A stretch of DNA of 28,424 nt from an uncultured Collinsella sp. (GCA_902478825.1 CABSMK010000003.1:1-28424); one strand, 5' to 3'. Shown: positions 15,601 through 23,126, counted from the first letter of the stretch. Made by a program: numbers and translations. The notes: generated by a model from the letters alone, not told the origin.

Positions 15601-17018
15601 CCGTTGCATACGAGACCGCAAGCGGTTGTGGCTGTGCATCGTACGCCGTGATCGGCCAGTCCATTGCGGGCTGGGGCGTTATGTCACCAGACGCCACAGT
15701 GCCCCGTGCGGTGCCGTGGCCACAACATTCGGGCTTTTTGGCAACCGTCAATGAGCAACTGCAGCATATTACTTGGACGCGAGGCGCATCGGCATTTGCA
15801 ACGCAGCCCGTGGGTGCCGCAGGCTGTGGCCCGGCATCGTTTAGCGTAAGCAACAACGGCAGGTGCGTGCTCTATGTAGAGAACACCGATGGTAAGGTAG
15901 GACAAACCTACGACGAAGAAGGCAACCCGGTAGCAGTGATGGGCAAGCACTTCCGCATCTTCGCCAGCACCTTGGCAGGCGATCTGTTTACGGAGCCGTT
16001 CGTGATGTGCGAGCTGGACCATCCCGTCGATCAGATAACGACATTTTTGACGTCGGGGAGCATGCTCTCCGCGCTCGCCACGCACATTGTGAGCGCGGAG
16101 AAGAGCGAGGCAGAACTACACGGCATCGAAGTGCCCTTGGTGGCGTGTGCCACTCCGACGGGCGCGGTCGCTACCTCGGGCGCGGTGGTGCCCGGAGCAG
16201 CAGGCGAATCCTTCATGGTCACGGTGCGAAACGACGGCAACACTTTGCTGACCGCCGGCACGATCGATCTGTACCGAGAGGGCTCCAGTCAGCCGTTCTC
16301 CAGCGCATCCATCGGATTCGGAGTGAACGCACGCATGGCTTCGATCTACGATCCAGAGCTTGCCGAGGACGCTTCGGCCAACGACATGGCACACGTGAAG
16401 TACGCACTCGAGACGCTGGGTACACGTTTTGCAACGCACCCGCTGGTAGCCGACAACGGCAACGCCGTGCTGGCACCGGGTTGCACGGTACAGTTCCGCA
16501 TGAGCTTCGCCATCCCCGAGAGTTGGAGCGACGAGGTGGGCAAACGCGTAACGCTGTATGCGAAGGCGCGTAATCTGGTGGCGCTCGATCCCGTAACGCT
16601 CGAGGAAATTCGACCGGGCGCAAACTCGGCGCTGGGTGCCGTACTGCACGAGCTTCATGTGCCCGACGCGGCATGCGAACGCTCAGAAGTTCAGGTCGGC
16701 GTATGCGACAGCGCGGATACGACGGGGCTTCACGATGCACCGATGACGGCGGACGGCGGTGGCGGCTCGAGTGGCGGCGGTACTGACAAGGGCGGCGGCT
16801 CCGGCGGAAGCAGCTCCAGCAGTGGCAAGGACCACGGCACTAACAAGCGCTCCGGAAAAGCGGGCGCGCTTGCGGGCACGGGCGATGTCAACGCTCCCCT
16901 TACGGCAGCCGCTGCTGCACTCGCCGCGGCAGGCGCCGGCCTCATCGCCTACAGCGCCCGCCGCACGGCGCTCGAAACCGACACCGCCGATGAGGTCAAT
17001 TCTGATAAGCCTCACTAG
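12651..17018 (+). CDS. Giant cell-surface protein with twin-arginine-like signal and LAxTG sorting motif
   Basis: A 1455-aa exported protein of unknown function. The N-terminus MLDRRSLLVAGASS resembles a Tat signal, with a likely cut near residue 42 (AYA-DEKD). Residues about 60-135 look like a Cna-B or carboxypeptidase-regulatory fold (TPITGAQVTLTSR...TDEEGTAIFEV). A central region of aromatic strands (about 300-600) is unassigned. Residues about 700-1130 have strand repeats like a beta-propeller, and about 1180-1320 a CARDB-like segment (SFMVTVRNDGNTLLTAG). A Gly/Ser linker precedes LAGTGD at 1407-1412, a hydrophobic stretch and an RR pair. LAxTG fits class E sortases of Actinomycetota. The tail after RR is 17 residues and acidic, longer than usual. 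GGGAG six bases upstream fixes the start. Confidence 0.82.
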   Translation: MLDRRSLLVAGASSLASIMLPRVPGSANAFILPIAPTEAYADEKDPFRVLVLSRTMFGVVVVDVANKNTPITGAQVTLTSRYAAGKQLTATTDEEGTAIFEVAPLSEGYVDEATLLDAYDFNGGISISMAGYRDVEIPLARIQGGTAITAPTRPLSDGEPYFRQLTFDEWDIQYAEATFMALPKDDTANGQPDTHSFTVQAHLPQGGQATLCINKVLPATGSSAETVTQIGQIKASASGANNLATFTLEDKLLDAASGLLEEGCKLRFVLDYQGKTYTLSSPMAVVTAPAAKAESGSTTIIPTTMDQEITPFDFPASFPGIGGNKFTCWMPTFPILFDFSFAGYVLFGGGYKPASYMNDSGNPDPEYWKKSPRESGAKQANRYLDEMEGKWNQYKSMSAGSGTDPRNTKLLRHHCTPLFTMDIATQLYGSLAYDWVGKTWGNNNDPAYGNIKALFQVRTDLNWTEQFTLGPVPFFLNVNPWVLAKLALAVGAHTHGSGAAFFKNISLDYSNTSGSFTIQIGLAVTFGAGVAGVASSAVRGAASLTLFIGYEKADGHQLPRLRVGADVDVDVILQFVMFKWTTKAWSGSWPTLIDSWNMSVDNGDQYVLQRSELALGGDTPYTLDVCFGSAGNIEAGGVPQFIASATIVTNAELLARAEVKATAVNAAPVVRDWDQAVTRIELEADAESDDTGQIEHFVHALIENDENTAPMYEYTYIGQATNAVADPNANSAGVSEDERGGIKPSSDNVLFSGVLSEAHMKLTMIAGVECLFRIASVRYGKNGRSRLVVHTKTNGTWSAPTPVDFPLGFGEGDVERDGIYDYDFDVVEYTDGRGNQDAYVLLVSGERPDGDNTLFDTASTAGIPSVVRLRISNDGVRVISHTSWRSISRGRLQEDGYHCLQCPRITVGKTLVDGRLSGAYLHRHGATAEKTLGSEAEVALECFTLWSDDLGDSLTFRQVLRFPQAPSSIELGEPENINGKMVVPVAYETASGCGCASYAVIGQSIAGWGVMSPDATVPRAVPWPQHSGFLATVNEQLQHITWTRGASAFATQPVGAAGCGPASFSVSNNGRCVLYVENTDGKVGQTYDEEGNPVAVMGKHFRIFASTLAGDLFTEPFVMCELDHPVDQITTFLTSGSMLSALATHIVSAEKSEAELHGIEVPLVACATPTGAVATSGAVVPGAAGESFMVTVRNDGNTLLTAGTIDLYREGSSQPFSSASIGFGVNARMASIYDPELAEDASANDMAHVKYALETLGTRFATHPLVADNGNAVLAPGCTVQFRMSFAIPESWSDEVGKRVTLYAKARNLVALDPVTLEEIRPGANSALGAVLHELHVPDAACERSEVQVGVCDSADTTGLHDAPMTADGGGGSSGGGTDKGGGSGGSSSSSGKDHGTNKRSGKAGALAGTGDVNAPLTAAAAALAAAGAGLIAYSARRTALETDTADEVNSDKPH

Positions 17019-17070
17019 CTCCTAGTTGTTTTTACGAGAGACGCCGGCTCGGCTCATCGAACATCAAAAT

Positions 17071-17100
17071 GGGCTGGTTCTGGATACCCAGAGCCAGTCC
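17071..17100. terminator. Wobble-paired hairpin, candidate bidirectional terminator
   Basis: GGGCTGGTTCTGG (17071-17083) pairs with CCAGAGCCAGTCC (17088-17100) over 13 positions, two of them G-U, with a 4-nt loop. On the minus strand it is followed by ATTTTGAT; on the plus strand there is no T-run. A smaller hairpin ACTAG-CTC-CTAGT followed by TGTTTTTA (17014-17034) overlaps the stop of the surface-protein gene and may be its actual terminator. Confidence 0.5.
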
Positions 17101-17108
17101 ATTACGCA

Positions 17109-17225
17109 TTAGATGTCGTCAGAGGAGTTGAGTTCTGCCTCGAGCTTGGCACGGCGTCTTTTCGCCAACAATCCGCACGACATGTCTTCGACAGCGTATC
17201 CAACCGCAAACGCAGCAAGACACAT
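17109..17225 (-). CDS. Possible small membrane-associated protein of 38 aa
   Basis: Minus-strand ATG 17225 to TAA 17109, beginning MCLAAFAVGYAVEDM and ending LLAKRRRAKLEAELNSSDDI. It reads like a short hydrophobic helix followed by a basic patch and an acidic end. The frame stays open upstream to about 17345 but has no start codon there. A hairpin terminator (17071-17100) begins 8 bp after its stop. Against it, there is no strong ribosome site (only GAAG upstream) and the promoter is unclear. It is antisense to the leader of the topoisomerase gene. It resembles no family known to me. Confidence 0.3.
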   Translation of the reverse strand: MCLAAFAVGYAVEDMSCGLLAKRRRAKLEAELNSSDDI

Positions 17226-17241
17226 TCGGCCGTCTTCAAAC

Positions 17242-17315
17242 TTACTCGGACAGAGCCGACTCGGTTTTGTCCGAGTAAACGAATCTCCATCGAACTCCGA
17301 ACGATTGTTCGATGG
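17242..17315. repeat. Two adjacent hairpins upstream of the topoisomerase pair
   Basis: TTACTCGGAC (17242-17251) is exactly inverted at 17269-17278 (GTCCGAGTAA), with an inner CCG/CGG. A second inverted repeat CCATCGAA (17287-17294) / TTCGATGG (17308-17315) follows 9 bp later. They end 13 bp before the -35 box at 17328. On the minus strand they would lie in the leader of the possible small gene at 17109-17225. They could be operators, or RNA structure on the minus strand. Confidence 0.6.
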
Positions 17316-17327
17316 ATTTCGTGTTGG

Positions 17328-17356
17328 TTGGAACCGTCTGTGGGCTGGGCTATGCT
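17328..17356 (+). promoter_or_regulatory. Promoter of the type II topoisomerase pair
   Basis: TTGGAA (17328-17333), 17 bp and TATGCT (17351-17356) precede the start codon at 17411 by about 55 bp. The hexamers and spacing are identical to those at 516-544. Confidence 0.6.
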
Positions 17357-17410
17357 ACTTTGACTATCTATATGACTTAAACGCAGCAAAGGAGCACCGA
17401 GAGAGCGAGT

Positions 17411-19408
17411 ATGGCAAAAAACACCGCAAACTATGGTAACGACAGTATCCGCCAGCTCAAGGACGAGGAGCGCGTACGCCTGCGCCCTGCCGTTATCTTT
17501 GGCTCGGACGGACTCGATGGCTGTGCACACGCTGCCTTCGAGATTCTGTCCAACGCCGTTGACGAGGCGCGCCAGGGCTACGGCAAGCTCATCACCCTTA
17601 CCGCCTTTCGCGATGGCTCCATTCAAGTAGAGGACAACGGCCGCGGCTGCCCGCTCGACTGGAACCCCTCCGAGAAGCGCTTTAACTGGGAACTTGTCTT
17701 TTGCGAGCTCTATGCCGGCGGCAAGTATAACAACAACCAGGGCGGCGACTACGATTTCTCGCTCGGCACCAACGGCCTGGGCTCGTGCGCGACCCAGTAC
17801 GCTTCCGAATACATGGACGTCACGGTTTGGCGCGACGGCAACAAGTACTCCCTGCACTTTAAGAAAGGCAAGGTCGTCGGTGCCAAAAAGAAGGCACTCG
17901 AGATTGAGCCCAGCGACGAGGACCGCACCGGCACCACTATCAAGTGGCGTCCCGATCTTGAGGTCTTTACCTCCATCAGCATTCCCCACGATTGGTATCG
18001 CGAGACCATGCGCCGCCAGGCCGTGGTCAACGCCAACGTGACCTTCCGCCTGCGCATTGAGGGCGACGATGGCGAGTTTTCCGAAGAGGATTTTTGCTAT
18101 CCCAAAGGCATCGAGGACTACGTGCTCGAGAAGGTCGGTACCGACTACCTTACCGAGCCCTTCTTTATCGAGGCCGACCGTCGCGGTCGCGATCGCGAGG
18201 ACCTGCCCGATTACAACGTAAAAATCACCGCGTGCATGTGCTTCTCGCGCACCTTCATGATGCAGGAGTACTACCACAACTCATCGTGGCTCGAGAACGG
18301 CGGCTCGCCGGAGAAAGCGGCTCGTAGTGCTCTGACCAGCGCCATCGATGCCTACATTAAGCAACAGGGCAAGTACAACAAAAACGAGAGCGGCATTAAG
18401 TGGCAGGACGTCCAGGACTGTCTGGTGCTGGTGACCAACTGCTTCTCCACCCAGACGTCCTACGAAAACCAGACCAAGAAGGCCATCAATAACCGCTTTA
18501 TCCAGCAGGCCATGACGGCCTTCTTTAAGGAGCGCCTTTCGACCTACTTGATCGAGAACAAAGACGCCGCCAACAAGATCATGGAGCAGGTGCTCATCAA
18601 CAAGCGCTCGCGCGAGAACGCCGAGAAGACGCGTCAGAGCATCAAGACCAACCTGCAGCAGAAGACCGACATGGCCAACCGCGTGCAGAAGTTCATCGAC
18701 TGCCGCTCCAAGGACAAGAGCCGCCGCGAGATCTACATCGTAGAGGGCGACTCGGCAGCAGGCGCCATTCGCACCTCGCGCGATGCCGAGTTCCAGGGCG
18801 TTATGCCCGTCCGCGGTAAGATCCTCAACTGCCTAAAGGAGGACTACCCGCGCATCTTTAAGTCCGACATCATCATGGACCTTATGCGTGTGCTGGGCTG
18901 CGGTGTGGAAATCAAAGACAAACGCATTAAGAACCTCGGTGCCTTTGACCTGGACAACCTCAACTGGAACAAGGTCATCATCTGTACGGACGCCGACGTC
19001 GACGGTTACCACATTCGCACGCTCGTGCTCACCATGCTCTACCGCCTGGTGCCCACGCTCATCGACGAGGGCTACGTGTATATCGCCGAGTCGCCGCTCT
19101 ACGAGATCAACTGCAAAGAGAAGACCTACTTTGCCTACACCGAGCTCGAGAAGAACGGCATCCTCAAGGAAATCGGCGACCAGAAGTGTTCCATCAACCG
19201 CTCCAAGGGTCTTGGTGAGAACGATCCGGACATGATGTGGCTCACCACCATGAACCCCGAGACGCGTCGCCTGATCAAGGTGGAGCCCGAGGACGTCACC
19301 AAGATGGAAACCATGTTCAACCTTTTGCTGGGCAACGACGAGGCAGGCCGCAAGCGCCATATCTCCGAGCACGGCAAGGAATACCTTGACCAGCTGGACC
19401 TGCAGTAG
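17411..19408 (+). CDS. Type IIA DNA topoisomerase B subunit, divergent GyrB/ParE-like
   Basis: A 665-aa ATPase subunit that would pair with the next gene to pass DNA strands. GHKL landmarks are E44, N48 and D51-E52 (FEILSNAVDEA), D75-G79 (VEDNGRG) and a glycine lid GTNGLGSCATQ at 119-129. The TOPRIM domain has E445 in EGDSAAG and D527, D529, D531 in DADVDG, then RSKGLGE. It departs from usual GyrB/ParE: the lid sequence, EGDSAAG instead of EGDSAGG, and YYHNSSWLENGGSPE where the GGTHxxGF motif is expected. It is probably a second topoisomerase beside a gyrase encoded elsewhere. AAAGGAG lies far (16 nt) from the ATG; GAGAG near 17400 may serve. Confidence 0.87.
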   Translation: MAKNTANYGNDSIRQLKDEERVRLRPAVIFGSDGLDGCAHAAFEILSNAVDEARQGYGKLITLTAFRDGSIQVEDNGRGCPLDWNPSEKRFNWELVFCELYAGGKYNNNQGGDYDFSLGTNGLGSCATQYASEYMDVTVWRDGNKYSLHFKKGKVVGAKKKALEIEPSDEDRTGTTIKWRPDLEVFTSISIPHDWYRETMRRQAVVNANVTFRLRIEGDDGEFSEEDFCYPKGIEDYVLEKVGTDYLTEPFFIEADRRGRDREDLPDYNVKITACMCFSRTFMMQEYYHNSSWLENGGSPEKAARSALTSAIDAYIKQQGKYNKNESGIKWQDVQDCLVLVTNCFSTQTSYENQTKKAINNRFIQQAMTAFFKERLSTYLIENKDAANKIMEQVLINKRSRENAEKTRQSIKTNLQQKTDMANRVQKFIDCRSKDKSRREIYIVEGDSAAGAIRTSRDAEFQGVMPVRGKILNCLKEDYPRIFKSDIIMDLMRVLGCGVEIKDKRIKNLGAFDLDNLNWNKVIICTDADVDGYHIRTLVLTMLYRLVPTLIDEGYVYIAESPLYEINCKEKTYFAYTELEKNGILKEIGDQKCSINRSKGLGENDPDMMWLTTMNPETRRLIKVEPEDVTKMETMFNLLLGNDEAGRKRHISEHGKEYLDQLDLQ

Positions 19409-19453
19409 CAGCAAATCGATAACGACGGCCCATAAGAAGTTCAAGAGGAAATC

Positions 19454-21694
19454 GTGGCAAAGAAGAAGACGAAGAACCAGCCAAAGAAAAAGCAGGTCAA
19501 CGCCGAGAACGTCATCGGCCTGCACTCCGAGGTCACTAATCAGCCGATTTCGCAGACGCTCGAGGTCAACTACATGCCCTACGCCATGAGCGTCAACGTC
19601 TCGCGTGCGTTCCCCGAGATCGACGGCTTTAAGCCCTCGCACCGCAAGCTGCTCTACACCATGTACAAGATGGGTCTGCTCAAGGGCGAGCGCCAGAAGA
19701 GCGCCAACATTGTGGGTCAGACCATGAAGCTCAACCCGCACGGCGATGCCGCGATCTACGAGACGATGGTGCGCCTGGCGACGGGCAACGAAGCGCTGCT
19801 TGCGCCCTTCGTGGAGTCGAAGGGCAACTTTGGCAAGTACTATTCGGGCGACCTGAGCTACGCCGCCTCGCGTTACACCGAGGCCAAGCTCTCCCCCATC
19901 AGCGCCGAGATCTTCAAGGACATCGACAAGGACCCGGTCGACTTCGTCGACAGCTACGATGGCGCCATGAAGGAGCCGCGCCTGCTGCCCACCACGTTCC
20001 CCAACATCCTTGTCTCGGCTAACAAGGGCATCGGCGTCGCCATGGCGTCCGACATCTGCGGTTTCAACCTCAACGAGGTCTGCACCGCCACCATGCACTA
20101 CCTGCAGGATCCCGACTGCGACCTGCTCGAGTACATGCCCATGCCCGACTTCTCGACCGGTGGTGAGATTATCTACCGCCGCGAGGAGATGGAAAAGATT
20201 ATCGAGACCGGCCTGGGCAGCTTCCAGATCCGCTCCCGTTGGCGCTGGATTCCTGAAGAGCGCATCATCGAGGTCTACGAGATCCCCTACACTACCAAGA
20301 CCGATGTCATCATCGAGCGCATCGTCAAGCTCTCCAAGGAGGGCAAGGTCAAAGAAATCGCCGACATTCGCGACGAGACCGACCTTTCGGGTCTGCGCAT
20401 CGCTATCGACCTTAAGCGCGGCGTCGACCCCGACAAGCTCATGGCGAAGCTTTATCGCTCGACCACGCTGCAGGATTCGTTCTCGTGCAACTTTAACGTG
20501 CTGGTCGACGGCTATCCCCGCGTTATGGGTGTGCGCCAGATTCTGCACGAGTGGGTCAAGTGGCGTATTGAGTCCACGCGCCGCCGCATTAACTTTGACC
20601 TGGGCAAAAAGTCCGAGCGCCTGCACCTGCTGCACGGCCTCGAGGCGATCTTGCTCGACATCGACAAGGCGATCGCCATCATCCGTGGCACCAAGCTCGA
20701 GGCCGAGGTCGTGCCCAACCTTATGAAGGGTTTCGACATCGACGAGACCCAGGCCGAGTTTGTTGCCGAGCTTAAGCTCCGTAACATCAACGAGGAGTAC
20801 ATCCTCAACCGCACCAAGGACATTGCCAAGCTTGAGGGCGAGATTGCCGAGCTTGAGGAGATCCTCTCCAGCGAGGAAAACATCAAGAAGGTCATCAGCG
20901 ATGAGCTGGCCGCAGTCAACAAGAAGTACGTGATGCCGCGCCGCACGGGCAGGATCGAGCCCCACGAGGTCATCGAGGTAAGCTTGGAGCCCGAGGTCGA
21001 GGAGTACCCGGTCACCATCATGCTCTCGCGCGATGGCTATCTTAAGAAGATGACCGACCGCGTGCTCAAGAAGGCCGCTACGCTCAAGTACAAAGACGGC
21101 GACAAGCCCTTTATCGAGTTCCCGTCCTCCAACACCCACGAGCTGCTGGTCTTTACCAACAAGAGCCAGGTGTACAAGTGCAAGGTCGCGGCGTTTGAGG
21201 ACACCAAGTCGGCCCAGCTGGGCTCGTACCTGCCGACCGATCTTGAGATGGAACCCGACGAGAGCGTCATCTGGGTCATCGACCCCGAGGACTACAAGGC
21301 TGATGCGCTGTTCGTCTTTGAGAACGGCCGCGTGGTGCGCGTCGCGCTTGCCGGATACGTTACCAAGACCAACCGCAAGCGCCTTAAGAATGCCATCTAC
21401 GGCGGCAGCAAACTGCTGTATGCGCAGGTGCTCAAGGAGGACCGCGACATCGCGCTGGTCTCGAGCGACTACCGCCTGATGAACTTCAACACGTCGCTGC
21501 TCAAGACCAAGACGACCACCAACACGCAGGGCGTCCAGGCCTTTACGGCCAAAAAGGGCCGCTCGGTCACCACCGTCGGCACAACCGAGGAGATTCTTGG
21601 CGCCGGTGTCTCGGCCGAGAAGTTCACCGCGCAGAGCCTGCCCTCCGCCGGTGCCCTCATGAAAGAAAACGACATGCCGAGTCTGTTTGACTAG
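19454..21694 (+). CDS. Type IIA DNA topoisomerase A subunit, divergent GyrA/ParC-like
   Basis: A 746-aa breakage-reunion subunit. The catalytic tyrosine is Y141 in AASRYTEAKLS; the quinolone region reads NPHGDAAIYETMVRL (94-108), so Ala99 replaces the usual Ser and Glu103 the usual Asp. A coiled coil lies at about 440-480 (KLEGEIAELEEILSSEE), then a C-terminal propeller-like domain without a recognisable GyrA box, so topo IV-like decatenation is more likely than supercoiling. The N-terminus is lysine-rich. The start is GTG 19454 with AGAGGA just upstream. It follows the B-subunit gene by 45 bp, evidently one operon. Confidence 0.87.
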   Translation: MAKKKTKNQPKKKQVNAENVIGLHSEVTNQPISQTLEVNYMPYAMSVNVSRAFPEIDGFKPSHRKLLYTMYKMGLLKGERQKSANIVGQTMKLNPHGDAAIYETMVRLATGNEALLAPFVESKGNFGKYYSGDLSYAASRYTEAKLSPISAEIFKDIDKDPVDFVDSYDGAMKEPRLLPTTFPNILVSANKGIGVAMASDICGFNLNEVCTATMHYLQDPDCDLLEYMPMPDFSTGGEIIYRREEMEKIIETGLGSFQIRSRWRWIPEERIIEVYEIPYTTKTDVIIERIVKLSKEGKVKEIADIRDETDLSGLRIAIDLKRGVDPDKLMAKLYRSTTLQDSFSCNFNVLVDGYPRVMGVRQILHEWVKWRIESTRRRINFDLGKKSERLHLLHGLEAILLDIDKAIAIIRGTKLEAEVVPNLMKGFDIDETQAEFVAELKLRNINEEYILNRTKDIAKLEGEIAELEEILSSEENIKKVISDELAAVNKKYVMPRRTGRIEPHEVIEVSLEPEVEEYPVTIMLSRDGYLKKMTDRVLKKAATLKYKDGDKPFIEFPSSNTHELLVFTNKSQVYKCKVAAFEDTKSAQLGSYLPTDLEMEPDESVIWVIDPEDYKADALFVFENGRVVRVALAGYVTKTNRKRLKNAIYGGSKLLYAQVLKEDRDIALVSSDYRLMNFNTSLLKTKTTTNTQGVQAFTAKKGRSVTTVGTTEEILGAGVSAEKFTAQSLPSAGALMKENDMPSLFD

Positions 21695-21731
21695 GACGAC
21701 GGCAGCCAAACCGTCATGGTTTTACAATGCA

Positions 21732-21772
21732 GCGGGGCCCGGAGCGCAGCAACATCGCGCTCCGGGCCCCGC
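21732..21772. terminator. Perfect 16-bp GC-rich hairpin after the topoisomerase operon
   Basis: GCGGGGCCCGGAGCGC (21732-21747) pairs exactly with 21757-21772 across a 9-nt loop, 37 bp after the stop at 21694. There is no T-run on either side, so it may be a terminator that does not need one, a 3' stabiliser, or a repeat unit. Confidence 0.65.
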
Positions 21773-21850
21773 TCGTTGCAACGTAGTCGGAATAATAGGA
21801 ATCCCCGTTTTTCACTCCTGCAATCCCGCGGCACAAGACATGTTAAACCG

Positions 21851-21907
21851 TTAGCAAAACTTGCAAAAATTAGCAAAAGTTGCAAAAACTAGCAAAACCT
21901 GCAAAGG
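21851..21907. repeat. Three tandem 19-bp A-tract repeats
   Basis: TTAGCAAAACTTGCAAAAA (21851-21869), TTAGCAAAAGTTGCAAAAA (21870-21888) and CTAGCAAAACCTGCAAAGG (21889-21907) are consecutive. Each has two GCAAA cores about 9-10 bp apart, giving six A-tracts in helical phase. This should bend DNA or present an array of binding sites. It ends at the ribosome site of the ATPase pseudogene that starts at 21915, so it probably was that gene's control region. Confidence 0.8.
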
Positions 21908-21914
21908 GGCCACC

Positions 21915-22382
21915 ATGGATCGCAGCAAATGTCTCCGCCATGCCAGGCATGCTCGAAGATATTATCGAGCGAGCCAAAGAAGCGGCAGATAGCCGCCTCT
22001 CATAGTCTCGCGCGTGCATAAGCGGCGTTCAGATTGAGCCAGTCGGCATCGATTGGACATATGCTCAGGAGACTCAGGGTAACTGGCGCACGGGCATGAA
22101 TGGCGTCTTCAGGCAACTCGAGAAGCATGACGTCGGGCTTCTCTCGAAACGACCTATCGGAAGCTTTCCGATAAAGACATTGAGTTTTTGCTCGCGATGC
22201 TGCCCGATTCTGGCCCCAGCAGGGTCTCGGAGATAGCCAAACGCATGGGCGTCGCCAGCAACTACGCAAGCCAATACAAACGCCGCCTCCTGGAGGACGG
22301 CGTCATTGGAGAGCGCGGGCGTGGTCTCGTTGGCTTTGACATTCCCGCGTTCAGGGAATTCTTGAACGAGAAGGCGTTTTAG
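21915..22382 (+). pseudogene. Decayed AAA ATPase gene (Orc1/Arch_ATPase-like) with internal deletion
   Basis: AAAGGGG then CCACC precedes ATG 21915. A one-base shift after a few codons leads to MPGMLEDIIERAKEAADSRLS and a TAG at 22003. The same frame then continues through CISGVQIEPVGIDWTYAQ and NWRTGMNGVFRQLEKHDVGLL, like the stretch before Walker B in these ATPases. In another frame, from about 22131, comes a normal C-terminal winged helix: KLSDKDIEFLLAMLPDSG, VSEIAKRMGVASNYASQY, RRLLEDGVIGERGRG, stop 22382. The P-loop and most of the core are missing. An intact relative would be about 350-400 aa. Family assignment is by recalled pattern. Confidence 0.7.
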
Positions 22383-22409
22383 CACGCCGGAATTGTCCGC
22401 GGAAGCATC

Positions 22410-22481
22410 AACGCATGGCAATCAGCATTCCTCTTGGTAAGGATAGCAAGCATTTTCCACCAACACCGATTGCCATGCGTT
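22410..22481. terminator. 14-bp perfect inverted repeat between convergent units
   Basis: AACGCATGGCAATC (22410-22423) is exactly inverted at 22468-22481, with a 44-nt loop that has smaller internal pairings (CTTG/CAAG). It lies between the pseudogene stop (22382) and the FMN reductase stop (22492). It is followed by CTTCTTGTCC on the plus strand. Its position suits a bidirectional terminator; the large loop is unusual for one. Confidence 0.5.
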
Positions 22482-22491
22482 CTTCTTGTCC

Positions 22492-23022
22492 TTAGGCGAG
22501 CTTGCGAGCGAGCTCTCGCACCTCTTCCAACTTGGGCGAGGAGGCCATGCTGTCGCGCTCGGTCATGCCGCTAATGGTGACAATGCCCTGGTCCTCCCAC
22601 TTGCAGTACGCGCATGTGGCCCTGTACATAGCAATCGCCGCATCATAGACGCCCTCGCTGTGGCTATCGAGCAAAAGGGCCGTCTTGGTGAACGGGAAGC
22701 CCGTGGCACCGAAGGCGTACAGGCGGTCAATAGCGGCTTTCTCCTGTGCAGTGATATCAAACCAGTAGATGGGCGAGGCGAAGACAACCATATCGGCGCC
22801 TTTCAGCGACTCGATCACGTTGGCCATGTCATCCTTCTGCACGCAAGTGCCCTCATGGGCGAAGCAATACTGACACCCCAGGCAACCAGCGATTTTCTTG
22901 CTGGCAACACGGACGACCTCGACCGTATTGCCGCCCTCACGCGCGGTCTCGGCAAACGCCTCAACCATGGTGTCGGTATTGGCGCCCTTACGCGGGCTGC
23001 CGCTCAATACAACGATATTCAT
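22492..23022 (-). CDS. NADPH-dependent FMN reductase/flavodoxin-like oxidoreductase
   Basis: A 176-aa cytoplasmic flavoprotein. The N-terminus MNIVVLSGSPRKGANTDTM is the FMN phosphate loop of the iron-sulfur-flavoprotein/NAD(P)H reductase group. A cysteine cluster GCLGCQYCFAHEGTC follows at about 46-60, then DDMANVIESLKGADMVVFASPIYWFD and a second pair, CAYC. The cysteines may bind a metal or cluster or take part in redox chemistry. The ATG at 23022 has AAGGAGG about 9 nt upstream. It stands alone on its strand; the physiological acceptor is unknown, with quinones, nitro or azo compounds possible by family. Confidence 0.88.
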   Translation of the reverse strand: MNIVVLSGSPRKGANTDTMVEAFAETAREGGNTVEVVRVASKKIAGCLGCQYCFAHEGTCVQKDDMANVIESLKGADMVVFASPIYWFDITAQEKAAIDRLYAFGATGFPFTKTALLLDSHSEGVYDAAIAMYRATCAYCKWEDQGIVTISGMTERDSMASSPKLEEVRELARKLA

Positions 23023-23126
23023 AGTAATCTCCCTCCTTCATGCCGCAGGCGCGCGGCACACATTTCGTTGTAACCAAAACAGATGGAGCTATGCAGTCGC
23101 CTCGTTTCAGCTACTTCCACTTAGTA

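Noticed and set aside
18833..21709. A 958-codon minus-strand frame opposite the topoisomerase pair
   Set aside because: It is a reverse-strand shadow of GC-rich codons in two genes with catalytic motifs; it crosses the intergenic gap and has no ribosome site.
21691..21885. A minus-strand open frame over the 16-bp hairpin
   Set aside because: It spans a perfect palindrome and part of the A-tract array; no ribosome site and no recognisable sequence.
21851..21907. A CRISPR-like or origin iteron array
   Set aside because: Units are contiguous with no spacers, so not CRISPR. No dnaA, repA or DnaA boxes were seen nearby, so an origin is not supported.
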